This document shows positions 48,714 to 56,605 of a stretch of DNA of 64,000 bases, piece by piece; positions within the stretch are counted from its first letter, which is position 1, and each line of letters begins with the position of its first letter. A program made the position numbers and the translations under genes. The notes below the pieces were generated by a model. It ran no database searches. It saw only the letters and a program-made list of their open reading frames with translations, and had not been told where the DNA came from. The stretch spans positions 62,001 to 126,000 of the forward strand of contig NZ_CP133778.1 of the NCBI RefSeq assembly GCF_034347405.1. Reading direction: 5' to 3'. This DNA comes from Pseudomonas sp. CCC3.1. Lineage in GTDB: Bacteria > Pseudomonadota > Gammaproteobacteria > Pseudomonadales > Pseudomonadaceae.

Positions 48714-50219
48714 TCACGCCAACGCAAACCCTGACGCAATTGCCTGCGCCGCCTGAGCCAAGCGCTGCGTGGCGCTGCGGATTTCCTCCAGATTGAGCGA
48801 GGCGAACCCCAGACGCAGGGCATTTTCGGGGTGATCAACGGGTGAAAACAGGCGAGCGCTGCGCACCACCAAGTCCAGCTCCAGCGCTTTTTCAGCCAGT
48901 CGATTGACGTCGATTGAGTCCGCGAATTTTACCCACAACGCCAGTCCTCCCTCCGGTTCCTGCACAACGATCTGCTCACCAAAAGCCTCCAGCAGGCAAC
49001 TGAGCAGGGTTTCTCGACGTTGGCGGTATTCTTTGGAAACCCGACGCAGATGCTTCTTCAGCTCGCCATGGTTGATCAAATCTCCCAGCATCCGCTGCAT
49101 GACGGCATCGCCTTGGCCCAGGCTCACCGCCGCCGTGCGCTCGAGCGCTGCGATGACCTCTGACGGCGCAACGATATAGCTGCAACGAAAGGTGCTGCCC
49201 AAGGACTTGGACAGCGAGCCGATGTAGATCACATGACGTTGCGCGCTGTCGCTGGCCAGAGGCAAATAGGGCCGTCCGGCAAAGTGATACTCGTGGTCGT
49301 AGTCTTCCTCGATGATGCAGAAATCATGCAGTCGGGCCAATTCCAGGAGCTGTTGCCGACGTCCGGCACGCAGGCTGACGGTGGTAGGAAACTGGTGATG
49401 GGGAGTGACATACATCATTCGCACATCGTGTATCTGGCACAGTTGCGCGAGCTGATCGACCCGACAACCTTCTTCGTCCAAGTCCACGGTGACCAGTTGT
49501 GCGCCCAACTGGCGGAAAATCTCCCAGGCAGGCGGATAACTCAGGCGTTCGACCACTACCACATCACCGGGTTTGAGCAACACGCTGGCCGTCAGGTACA
49601 GCGACATCTGCACGCCTTGGGTCAGGCAAATCTGCTCTGCGTCGACCGTCAGGCCGCGATTATGGCGCAACATGTCGGCCAGCGCGTTACGCAGGTAGTG
49701 GCTGCTGCCCGTGCTGCCATGGCGCACGGTGTTGGTGGTAAAGCTGTTGCGCAAGGCATTGCGGTAGTAGCGATGCAGAACCGCTTGTGGCAGCAGACGA
49801 TGGTCACAGGCGCCGTTATCGAAAAACAGCGCGCCCGGCCGATGGTGCAGCGCGGTCACCTGCTCGCCCGGCGTGAAATAGGCCGCCGCGGGCGTGTCGC
49901 GCAGCGTCAAGGCAAACGACTTTGGCGCGCTGGCGGCCGCCACCGTTCCTGTCGCCAGTTGTGTACTGACGAAAGTGCCGCGACGTTGAATGCTGACCAG
50001 CCAGCCTTTGGTCACCGCTTCTTCGTAGGCCAGGATCACCGTCTTGCGGTTGACGTCCAGCAATCGCGCCATTTCCCGCGTCCCCGGCAACAGCGTTCCG
50101 GGGCGCAAACGGCCTTCGACAATGGCGCTCACCAAACCCTCGATGATTTTTCTATACGACGCCTGCGGCTGCACCCCATCGAGCTTGAGCAGAGGGCGCC
50201 ATTTGCGAAGCTGGACCAT
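48714..50219 (-). CDS. MocR-type (GntR/aminotransferase) transcriptional regulator
   Basis: A 501-residue regulator. The N-terminal GntR winged helix (YRKIIEGLVSAIVEGRLRPGTLLPGTREMARLLDVNRKTVILAYEEAVTKGWL) is joined to a fold-type I aminotransferase domain (residues 120-490). The second domain has the PLP-contact region IIEEDYDHEYHFAGRP and the Schiff-base lysine in YIGSLSKSLGSTF. Such proteins sense PLP or amino-compound adducts and usually control the divergent neighbour, here the ferredoxin-reductase-M24 fusion gene, 77 nt away. The effector is unknown. Confidence 0.92.
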   Translation of the reverse strand: MVQLRKWRPLLKLDGVQPQASYRKIIEGLVSAIVEGRLRPGTLLPGTREMARLLDVNRKTVILAYEEAVTKGWLVSIQRRGTFVSTQLATGTVAAASAPKSFALTLRDTPAAAYFTPGEQVTALHHRPGALFFDNGACDHRLLPQAVLHRYYRNALRNSFTTNTVRHGSTGSSHYLRNALADMLRHNRGLTVDAEQICLTQGVQMSLYLTASVLLKPGDVVVVERLSYPPAWEIFRQLGAQLVTVDLDEEGCRVDQLAQLCQIHDVRMMYVTPHHQFPTTVSLRAGRRQQLLELARLHDFCIIEEDYDHEYHFAGRPYLPLASDSAQRHVIYIGSLSKSLGSTFRCSYIVAPSEVIAALERTAAVSLGQGDAVMQRMLGDLINHGELKKHLRRVSKEYRQRRETLLSCLLEAFGEQIVVQEPEGGLALWVKFADSIDVNRLAEKALELDLVVRSARLFSPVDHPENALRLGFASLNLEEIRSATQRLAQAAQAIASGFALA

Positions 50220-50296
50220 GTGAATTATCCAAAACTGGAGGTTCTTGTGGTCCTAGTCTAGCGCAACAATCTGACCTCAATCGCCCCGAGGTGTTT

Positions 50297-51967
50297 ATGC
50301 ACAACCGCCATGTCGTTGAATTATTGCCCTCGGGCAAATCCTTTGAAACTGCCGATCAATTGCTGCTCGACGCCATGCTTGCCAGCGGCCTCGCCGTACC
50401 ATTTTCCTGTCGGCGCGGCGCCTGCGGGTCGTGCAAGGTCAAGGTGGTGTCGGGTCACTATCGGCCAAAGCAGTACACGCCAGACACCCCGGCCCCTTCC
50501 TATCCGCTCGCGGCCGACGAGATGTTACTGTGCCAGAGCCATGCCTGTAGCGACATGCGTCTGGAAATTCCCGGCTGGTCACTGGACACGCCAACGCTGG
50601 AAGTCGCCGCACACGTGATCGGCAAACGTGCGCTGAGCGTCGATATTGTTGAGCTGGTGTTACTGCCCGCTCAGCCACTCGACGTTCGGGCGGGTCAGTA
50701 CGTCAGATTTCGCCTCGACGATGGCGAAAGCCGCTGTTTCTCCATCGCCAATCTGCCTGGACAGGATCAGGGCCAACTGGTGTTTCATATTCGCCAAGTC
50801 AGCGGCGGCGTATTCTCCGAGCGCATTCTGCCGACCCTGCACGTGGGGGATGCGGTGAAACTCGAAGGCCCCGTGGGCGCCTGCACCTGGCAACACGAGG
50901 ATGAACGCCCTGTCGTACTGTTCGCGACCGGGACCGGTTATGCGGGCATAAAACCCTTGTTGCTGACGGCCCTGGCCCGCCATGCCGAGGTCACTTTGTA
51001 CTGGGGCAACTCCACGCCTGCGGACTTCTACGACGCTGAGTTTCTGGACCGAGCCAGCGAGGACCATCCACGGTTTCACTGGCATCGAGTCCTGTCGGCA
51101 GACGCCCGCGTGCAGCACGTTGCGCTGGCTCAGCCCCACCACTGGGCCGAGAGCCAAATCTACGCCTGCGGCAACAGCGCGATGATCAACCAAGTCCGCG
51201 AAACCTGTCTGGCAGCGGGCGCGCAGGCTCATCGCTTTGTCGCTGAAGCCTTCGTCCCCAGCGGTGCACTGACGAAGGCTTCATCCCTAAAAACGCTGGA
51301 CCCGCTGCTGGAAAAAGTCGGCCCGCGCTACTCACTGGACGGCATGCTCGCTGCCCGCGAACAAACCGTAAGAGCCCTGGCCGCCATCGCCGAACAACTG
51401 AAAGTCGGCATGACCACAGCCCAAGCCCTGCAAATGGCCAGTCGAACATTGCACGACATGGGGGCGTCACACACCTGGCACCCGACCTACATACGCTTCG
51501 GCGACGACACCATCCGCACACCGCGCCAAGGCATCGACCCACAGCGCACGCTACGCGCCACCGACATCGCCGTGGTCGACCTTGGCCCCGTGTGGGATGG
51601 CTACGAAGGCGATTATGGCGACACCTTCGTATTCGGCGAACACCCTCTGCACCACGCCTGCGTCAAAGCCCTGCACCAAGTATTCGACGAAACCCGCGAC
51701 GCCTGGCAGCGCGGGCTGACCGGACGTGAACTGTATGACTTCGCCGAGCAAAGCACCCACGCCAAAGGCTGGCGCCTTGAACGCAACCTGGCTGGACACC
51801 GCATCGCCGACTTCCCCCATGCCCTGCTCGGGCAAGACAAACTGGCCGACGTTGAAATCGTACCGAGCGAGATGGTCTGGGTGTTGGAGATACAGCTGTG
51901 TCATCCCACAGAACCGGTCGGGGCGTTTTTTGAGGATATTTTGATTGGCGAGGTGGGGCGGGGGTAG
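50297..51967 (+). CDS. Fusion protein: [2Fe-2S] ferredoxin + FAD/NAD(P) oxidoreductase + M24 metallopeptidase-fold domain
   Basis: One uninterrupted 556-residue frame joins three modules. Residues 1-90 form a plant-type ferredoxin with Cys38, 43, 46 and 79 (FSCRRGACGSC; LLCQSHA). Residues 95-325 form a ferredoxin reductase like those of ring-hydroxylating oxygenases (RCFSIANLP 146-154; ATGTGYAGIKPLL; IYACGNSAMI). Residues about 340-556 form a pita-bread M24 domain with a full metal set: Asp428, Asp439, His501, Glu531, Glu546 (VVDLGPVWDG, GDYGDTF, AGHRI). GAGG precedes ATG 50297. No oxygenase component is nearby. It is divergent from a MocR gene. The domain calls are firm; the reaction is unknown. 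Confidence 0.88.
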   Translation: MHNRHVVELLPSGKSFETADQLLLDAMLASGLAVPFSCRRGACGSCKVKVVSGHYRPKQYTPDTPAPSYPLAADEMLLCQSHACSDMRLEIPGWSLDTPTLEVAAHVIGKRALSVDIVELVLLPAQPLDVRAGQYVRFRLDDGESRCFSIANLPGQDQGQLVFHIRQVSGGVFSERILPTLHVGDAVKLEGPVGACTWQHEDERPVVLFATGTGYAGIKPLLLTALARHAEVTLYWGNSTPADFYDAEFLDRASEDHPRFHWHRVLSADARVQHVALAQPHHWAESQIYACGNSAMINQVRETCLAAGAQAHRFVAEAFVPSGALTKASSLKTLDPLLEKVGPRYSLDGMLAAREQTVRALAAIAEQLKVGMTTAQALQMASRTLHDMGASHTWHPTYIRFGDDTIRTPRQGIDPQRTLRATDIAVVDLGPVWDGYEGDYGDTFVFGEHPLHHACVKALHQVFDETRDAWQRGLTGRELYDFAEQSTHAKGWRLERNLAGHRIADFPHALLGQDKLADVEIVPSEMVWVLEIQLCHPTEPVGAFFEDILIGEVGRG

Positions 51968-52011
51968 CTGGGAAGGGGCAAGCTGAAACTGTTTCAAATA
52001 CTGCGAGAAAC

Positions 52012-52058
52012 CTGTGGGAGCCTGGCTTGCCAGCGATGCAGCAATCCCGCTTCCACAG
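52012..52058. repeat. Short REP palindrome (GTGGGAGC type)
   Basis: CTGTGGGAGCCTGGCTTGCC is the typical Pseudomonas REP opening, and the inverted end GCTTCCACAG closes a 47-nt imperfect hairpin. It belongs to a different REP family from the GTAGCAG and GTAGGAG elements in this window. Confidence 0.7.
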
Positions 52059-52176
52059 TTGGCCGTGTGCATAACCTGATACGGCTTGTATGGTCTGGTG
52101 CAAACAGGCTGAAGTCTTTGGTAGAGCAAGGCTCTAACGATTGTCTACAGATGAAAACCACTTTCACACAGGCATT

Positions 52177-52200
52177 AAAAAGCCGGCTTGTGGCCGGCTT
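52177..52200 (-). terminator. Intrinsic terminator downstream of the S24 repressor gene
   Basis: AAGCCGGC (52180-52187) pairs perfectly with GCCGGCTT (52193-52200). On the minus strand the stem is followed by TTTT (from AAAA at 52177-52180). It lies 230 nt after the repressor stop and could end that transcript; the plus-strand side has a poorer T run. Confidence 0.65.
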
Positions 52201-52430
52201 CTCGGGGGCGGGTTTGGTTTGTTTTTGGCAAACCGTGCTCGCCTTCAATCGGGACATCCAGCGCGTGGCGTCTGGGTGTGTGGGGCGTGGCGGCTTATCG
52301 CTGCCTTGCCCTGCAATCCGGCCTGCTGGGAGCAGGGGGATGTGCGCGAGTGCGGCGAAGCATACTGGGAATCGCTTGTATTTCCCAGCAAAAATCCCGC
52401 TTCGGTTTCACCTTCTCACGCCTTGAGACG

Positions 52431-53189
52431 CTATTCCTCCAGTTTGTAAGGCACTGGCGGGCGGCGTTTATTGAGGGTGGACCACCAAAATACCCAGCCC
52501 AGTATCCGTAGGTGTTGCTCTTGTATCTGGAGCGCGCTGAAGAGTTCGTCCGGGTATTCATCGTGGTTGTGGCTGCGCAAGCGCAAGCCGTTGTTGGGCA
52601 GGCGGTAGACGTATTTGATGCGCAACATGCCGTCTTGTTCGAGGGCGTAGATTTCGCCATCCACGATTTGGGTCAGGCTGCGGTCGATGGCCACGGTGGA
52701 GCCAGCTTCAATTCGGGGCACCATGCTGTTGCCGATCATGGGGGCGCACATGGCCTGGTCAGGGCTGACATCCAGAGTGTGCAAGATGGCCGAGGTCAGG
52801 CGTATCCGGTATTCCGGTATCTGGGCCACGTGGGTTTTTCCTGAGCCACAGGCATTCAGCACTTCGCTGTAGAACGGTACGTCGATGTCGCTGGTGTTGT
52901 TGGGCGCAGCGTGGGGTTGTGAGGTTACAAGGTGCTGGTCTGGCGTTGAATGACGCGCCGTATGGCTGATGATCGGGGCTCCTGGATGTTTGATGCCTTC
53001 ACCGGTGCGCAGCCATCGGCTGTTAACGCACAACAGTTCAGCGATTTCGTCCAGTCGGGCCATGGGGATGCCGCGCTTGAACCAGTTGTTGACGTGCTGC
53101 GGCGTGACGCGGCGATTGGCGGCGAAGTCCGAAGCGGATAAATGACACTCCCGCAGGAGGGTTCTGAGGCGATCACCGGATGTATTCAT
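52431..53189 (-). CDS. S24-family phage-type repressor (LexA/CI-like), orphan
   Basis: A 252-residue regulator. The N-terminal helix-turn-helix (CHLSASDFAANRRVTPQHVNNWFKRG) is followed by a linker and an S24 self-cleavage domain with Ser155 (MIGNSMVPRI) and Lys192 (MLRIKYVYRL). A likely cleavage site is Cys114-Gly115 (LNACGSGK). Such repressors are released by RecA during the SOS response and control prophages or pyocins. No phage or pyocin gene lies in the window. The start codon lacks a good ribosome site. Confidence 0.9.
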   Translation of the reverse strand: MNTSGDRLRTLLRECHLSASDFAANRRVTPQHVNNWFKRGIPMARLDEIAELLCVNSRWLRTGEGIKHPGAPIISHTARHSTPDQHLVTSQPHAAPNNTSDIDVPFYSEVLNACGSGKTHVAQIPEYRIRLTSAILHTLDVSPDQAMCAPMIGNSMVPRIEAGSTVAIDRSLTQIVDGEIYALEQDGMLRIKYVYRLPNNGLRLRSHNHDEYPDELFSALQIQEQHLRILGWVFWWSTLNKRRPPVPYKLEE

Positions 53190-53219
53190 GAATGCGGAGT
53201 TTACGGAGAAGACGACACT

Positions 53220-53238
53220 GTTTAAATAAACTAAACGT
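53220..53238. promoter_or_regulatory. Candidate operator upstream of the S24 repressor gene
   Basis: GTTTA-AA-TAAAC (53220-53231) is an inverted repeat that continues into CTAAACGTT, giving a second overlapping TAAAC half-site. It lies about 30 nt upstream of the repressor start, in an AT-rich stretch, where an autoregulatory operator would be expected. Confidence 0.4.
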
Positions 53239-53356
53239 TCAAAAAAAATAGATAAAAAGAGATAAATCCTCGCCTTGAAACGATATTTCCTACTCGATTC
53301 CTTCGCTCATTCAACTGGCATGAACAGGCTGTGTTTCAGTGCGTTTAGGCAGGCAT

Positions 53357-53384
53357 AAAAAAACCCCGGCGAGCCGGGGTTTTT
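53357..53384. terminator. Bidirectional intrinsic terminator after ppa
   Basis: CCCCGGC-GA-GCCGGGG flanked by seven A residues on the left and five T residues on the right makes a strong hairpin with T runs on both strands. It ends the ppa transcript (minus strand) and would also block plus-strand read-through. Confidence 0.85.
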
Positions 53385-53423
53385 AGTGCGTTGAGCAAGC
53401 TGCTGGAGCCTGCCGGTCTGCAC

Positions 53424-53951
53424 TTAGCCTTTGTAGGCAGCAACCGATTTGGTGATCTCGGCGCGGGCAGCTTCTGCGTCGCCCCAACCTTCGATCTTCA
53501 CCCATTTGCCTTTTTCGAGGTCTTTGTAGTTCTCGAAGAAGTGCTGGATCTGCTGAATCAGCAGCGGTGGCAGGTCGGTGTACTCTTTCACGTCAACGTA
53601 CAGCTGGGACAGCTTGTCGTGAGGCACTGCTACTACTTTGGCATCGCCGCCGCCGTCGTCAGTCATGTGCAGGATGCCAACTGGACGTGCGCGGATAACC
53701 GAACCTGGGGCTACCGGGTAAGGGGTCACGACCAGCACGTCGAGGGGATCACCGTCGTCAGCCAGAGTGTTCGGGATGAAGCCATAGTTGGCCGGGTAGA
53801 ACATCGGGGTGGCCATGAAGCGGTCAACGAACAGGCAATCGCTGTCTTTGTCGATTTCATATTTGATCGGCGCGTGGTTAGCCGGAATCTCGATGGCGAC
53901 GTAGATGTCATTCGGCAGGTCTTTGCCAGCCGGAATCTTGCTGTAGCTCAT
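53424..53951 (-). CDS. ppa: Inorganic pyrophosphatase
   Basis: Cytoplasmic enzyme that hydrolyses pyrophosphate and so drives biosynthesis. The 175-residue length matches family I. Motifs: VAIEIPANHAPIKYEIDKD, DRFMATPMFYPANYGFIPNTLADDGDPLDVLVV (PROSITE-like D-[SGDN]-D-[PE]-[LIVMF]-D centre) and ENYKDLEKGKWVKIEGWGDA. The strong terminator lies 40 nt downstream. Confidence 0.97.
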   Translation of the reverse strand: MSYSKIPAGKDLPNDIYVAIEIPANHAPIKYEIDKDSDCLFVDRFMATPMFYPANYGFIPNTLADDGDPLDVLVVTPYPVAPGSVIRARPVGILHMTDDGGGDAKVVAVPHDKLSQLYVDVKEYTDLPPLLIQQIQHFFENYKDLEKGKWVKIEGWGDAEAARAEITKSVAAYKG

Positions 53952-54052
53952 TGGGCGGTGCCCCCGTGTGTAGGCCAGTTTACTTGGCCGATTTGGCCAA
54001 AAAGTGGCGGCGATTATAGGCGTATTCCTATAACCGCGTCACGCTTGGCCGT

Positions 54053-54865
54053 TCAGTGATGTGCGCGGTATTCGGGGTGTTCGCTTTGCAGCTTGCGTAG
54101 CCGGGCCAGGGTGTCCTGACGATAAAACAGGCTGAGCTGCTGGTAAACCAGCGGGTAGACGTGGTGCAGCAGGTCTGGCGCGCTGAAGAAGTATTCGCTG
54201 GTGACCGCAAAGAACTCAGCCGGGTTTTCGGCTGCATAGGGGTCGATTGGCGCGTGGTCGGGGTTGTGGTGATCCAGGTAGTGATTGAGGTGGTCGAAGG
54301 CCTGTTGCATGTCCTTGGTCCAGTCAGTCACTTGCATGTTGCTGTGCAGCGGCGGCATGCCGTTGGCGGCGCCGTTGAGCATGTCCAGCTTGTGCGCCAG
54401 TTCGTGAATGACCAGGTTGTAACCTTCCCAATGACCACTGGCCAGCACGCCCGGCCAAGCCAATACCACCGGCCCATGTTGCCAGGCCTCACCGCTGTGG
54501 TGGCCTTCCCATTCATGTTCTACGCCACTGGAGTCGCGGTGACGCTGCGGGCTGACGAAGTCATCCGGGTACAAGACGATTTCGTGAAAACCTTGATACC
54601 AGTCCAGATCGCCCAGGTTGAGCAACGGCAGTTGCGCCTGAGCGGCCAGCAACAGTTCGCCCTCTTCTGTCAGCTCGACGCCGGGCATGGGCGTCAGGTG
54701 TTTTTCCTTGAGGAACAACACACTGCTTTCGCGCAGCCATTTGTCCTGCGCGTCGTCCAGCCCGTCAAGAATACTCAGGTGTTGGCGGACGTCATGCCAG
54801 ACGTCCTCCGCCACCGGGTGCTGCGCCAGAATCCGCTGGCGTCTCCATTCACTCAGCGACCACAT
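54053..54865 (-). CDS. mtfA: M90-family zinc metallopeptidase (MtfA-like)
   Basis: The start ATG 54865 (MWSLSEWRRQRILAQHPV) follows CGGAGAA and gives 270 residues. The zinc motif HELAHKLDMLNG and a downstream acidic region (NPAEFFAVTSEYFFSAP, with the third ligand Glu) match MtfA/YeeI peptidases, whose E. coli member binds the repressor Mlc. The typical PVVLAWPGVLASG and WEGYNLVIHELAHKLD stretch is present. It lies between dedA (13-nt gap) and ppa, as I recall for P. aeruginosa. Confidence 0.88.
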   Translation of the reverse strand: MWSLSEWRRQRILAQHPVAEDVWHDVRQHLSILDGLDDAQDKWLRESSVLFLKEKHLTPMPGVELTEEGELLLAAQAQLPLLNLGDLDWYQGFHEIVLYPDDFVSPQRHRDSSGVEHEWEGHHSGEAWQHGPVVLAWPGVLASGHWEGYNLVIHELAHKLDMLNGAANGMPPLHSNMQVTDWTKDMQQAFDHLNHYLDHHNPDHAPIDPYAAENPAEFFAVTSEYFFSAPDLLHHVYPLVYQQLSLFYRQDTLARLRKLQSEHPEYRAHH

Positions 54866-54878
54866 AGCCGTTCTCCGA

Positions 54879-55526
54879 TCAGGCTTTGGAAGGGCTGCGT
54901 CCGAATCGGCTGCGAACCACACCAATAATCATCGGTACCAGCGACAGCACGATGATGCCCACCACCAGCAGCGACAGATTGGATTTGATGAACGGCACGT
55001 TGCCAAAGAAGTAACCCAGGGTGACCAGACCGCCGACCCAAAGGATAGTGCCGAACACGCTGAACATAAAGAAGCGCGGGTAGAACATGCGTGCCACACC
55101 TGCCACAAACGGGGCGAAGGTGCGGAAAATCGGCAGAAAGCGCGCCATGGTCACGGTTTTGCCGCCATGACGTTCGTAGAAATCGTGGGTTTTTTGCAGG
55201 TAATCGCGACGGAAAATCTTCGAGTCCGGATTACTGAATAAGCGTTCGCCCGCCGTTCGTCCGATGACGTAGTTGGTGCTGTCACCCAATATCGCCGCCA
55301 GCATCAAAAGTGCGCCCAGTAAGACAGGGTCCATACCGCCACCAGCCGCTACCGCGCCTGCGATAAACAGCAAGGAATCACCCGGCAGGAAAGGCATGAC
55401 AACCAGGCCGGTTTCACAAAAGATCACCAGAAACAGGATGGCGTAGATCCACACTCCGTAGTCTCTTACCAGCATGTCCAGGTACACATCGAGGTGCAGG
55501 ATAATGTCGATCGGGTTGAAATCCAT
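54879..55526 (-). CDS. DedA-family inner-membrane protein
   Basis: ATG 55526 (MDFNPIDIILHLDVYLDMLVRDYG) is preceded by CAGGTG and gives 215 residues. It has a reentrant loop FCETGLVVMPFLPGDSLLFIAGAVAA and a second GDSTNYVIGRTAG. FYERHGGKTVTMARFLPIFRTFAPFVAGVARM carries the Arg residues needed for transport in YqjA/YghB. Several membrane helices follow. The family acts as flippases for undecaprenyl phosphate or other lipids and supports proton-dependent envelope homeostasis. Confidence 0.9.
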   Translation of the reverse strand: MDFNPIDIILHLDVYLDMLVRDYGVWIYAILFLVIFCETGLVVMPFLPGDSLLFIAGAVAAGGGMDPVLLGALLMLAAILGDSTNYVIGRTAGERLFSNPDSKIFRRDYLQKTHDFYERHGGKTVTMARFLPIFRTFAPFVAGVARMFYPRFFMFSVFGTILWVGGLVTLGYFFGNVPFIKSNLSLLVVGIIVLSLVPMIIGVVRSRFGRSPSKA

Positions 55527-55702
55527 GTATGGCACCTGTGTTGATGACCCGGCTCAGCAGGTCTGTGCGGGGGGATAGGTATTTAACTACAGGGAATGTA
55601 GTTTTTTCGTACATTTTGAACCGAAAGGATTATACGGATTGAAGCGGATTGTGCTGCTTGAGTTTGTAGCGAAGCGTGTATTAGTTCTTCTTGAACCAAT
55701 GG

Positions 55703-55773
55703 GTAGGAGCGAGCTTGTCTCGCGATCTTTTGCTTTTAAAGATCAAAAGATCGCGAGACAAGCTCGCTCCTAC
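55703..55773. repeat. Perfect 30-bp-arm REP palindrome (GTAGGAGCGAGC family)
   Basis: The arms run from GTAGGAGCGAGCTTGTCTCG (55703) to the matching CGAGACAAGCTCGCTCCTAC ending at 55773; arm length is 30 bp with an 11-nt centre. It lies between the dedA start and the eutC stop. Confidence 0.92.
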
Positions 55774-55793
55774 ATAGGGTTTTGTGTCAGTAG

Positions 55794-56603
55794 TTACGCG
55801 TCTTTTAGCAGGAAGTTCTCGTTGGGCGCGGCCACATCCAGGGTTTGTACCTGCGCCTCATCCTTCAAATTGACCCCCGACAATTGCCGACGGCAGGCTT
55901 CGCGCATCAGGTACGCCAGCCGATGAGCGGCCATGCCATAGCTCAGGCCTTCAAGTCGCACGTTGGAGATGCAGTTGCGATACGCATCGGTCAAACCGAC
56001 CTTGGGCGCGTAGGTGAAATACAGCCCCAGGCTGTCGGGTGAGCTTAAGCCTGGGCGTTCGCCGATCAGCATCACCACCATTTTGGCGCCCAGCAGTTCG
56101 CCGATCTCATCGGCCACCGCGACTCGGCCTTGTTGCACCAGAACCACCGGCGACAAACGCCAGCCTTCAGTGGCGAAGTGTTCTTCCATGCGCGCCAAAA
56201 AGGGCAGGGTGTGACGATGAACGGCCAGTGCCGATAACCCGTCGGCCACCACCACGACCACGTCAAAGCCGCCTGCATTGGCTTGGGCGTAGTCGCGCAG
56301 TTGCTGCGCCGAGTCTTCGTTGAGTTTGCGCCCCAGATCGGGTCGTTGCAGGTAGCTGTGCCGATCAATGGCAGCGCTGTGCACCAGCAAGCTGTCGCGT
56401 CCGCGCTCTGCAAACTGGCTGCTCAGCCCCGCATGATCAAACGGCAAGTGCACGGCGTCCCGCGCTTGGGCGTGGGCGAATTGAAAATCCAGCTGCGCCT
56501 GGGTCGGCATGCTGGTGCCCGTGCGGCCCAGCGCAATGCGCGCCGGGGTCAGGCGGCGCAGTTCCAGCCAAGGGTTGAGGCTGTCGGTCGGCGTAGTGCC
56601 CAT
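55794..56603 (-). CDS. eutC: Ethanolamine ammonia-lyase small subunit EutC
   Basis: With EutB it forms the adenosylcobalamin enzyme that splits ethanolamine to acetaldehyde and ammonia. ATG 56603 (MGTTPTDSLNPWLELRRLTPARIALGRTG, 269 residues) lies 2 nt after the eutB stop with GGGAGGA upstream; a longer frame to 56714 would overlap eutB. Motifs include DFQFAHAQARDAVHLPFD, VVVVVADGLSALAVHRH, LIGERPGLSSPDSLGLYFTYAPK and NCISNVRLEGLSYGMAAHRLAYL. No microcompartment shell genes are seen, as is normal for Pseudomonas. Confidence 0.95.
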   Translation of the reverse strand: MGTTPTDSLNPWLELRRLTPARIALGRTGTSMPTQAQLDFQFAHAQARDAVHLPFDHAGLSSQFAERGRDSLLVHSAAIDRHSYLQRPDLGRKLNEDSAQQLRDYAQANAGGFDVVVVVADGLSALAVHRHTLPFLARMEEHFATEGWRLSPVVLVQQGRVAVADEIGELLGAKMVVMLIGERPGLSSPDSLGLYFTYAPKVGLTDAYRNCISNVRLEGLSYGMAAHRLAYLMREACRRQLSGVNLKDEAQVQTLDVAAPNENFLLKDA

Positions 56604-56605
56604 GT

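Larger units (their letters stand above)
51968..52430. other. 463-nt gap between the fusion gene and the S24 repressor gene
   Basis: Both genes converge here. The gap contains a GTGGGAGC-type REP (52012-52058), a minus-strand terminator (52177-52200) and a 7-bp inverted repeat CTGGGAA/TTCCCAG (around 52370-52393). No reading frame in it resembles a gene. It could hold decayed sequence left by a mobile element. Confidence 0.55.

Noticed and set aside
51994..52257. 87-codon minus-strand frame after the fusion gene
   Set aside because: Runs through a REP and a terminator hairpin, has no ribosome site and no family-like sequence.
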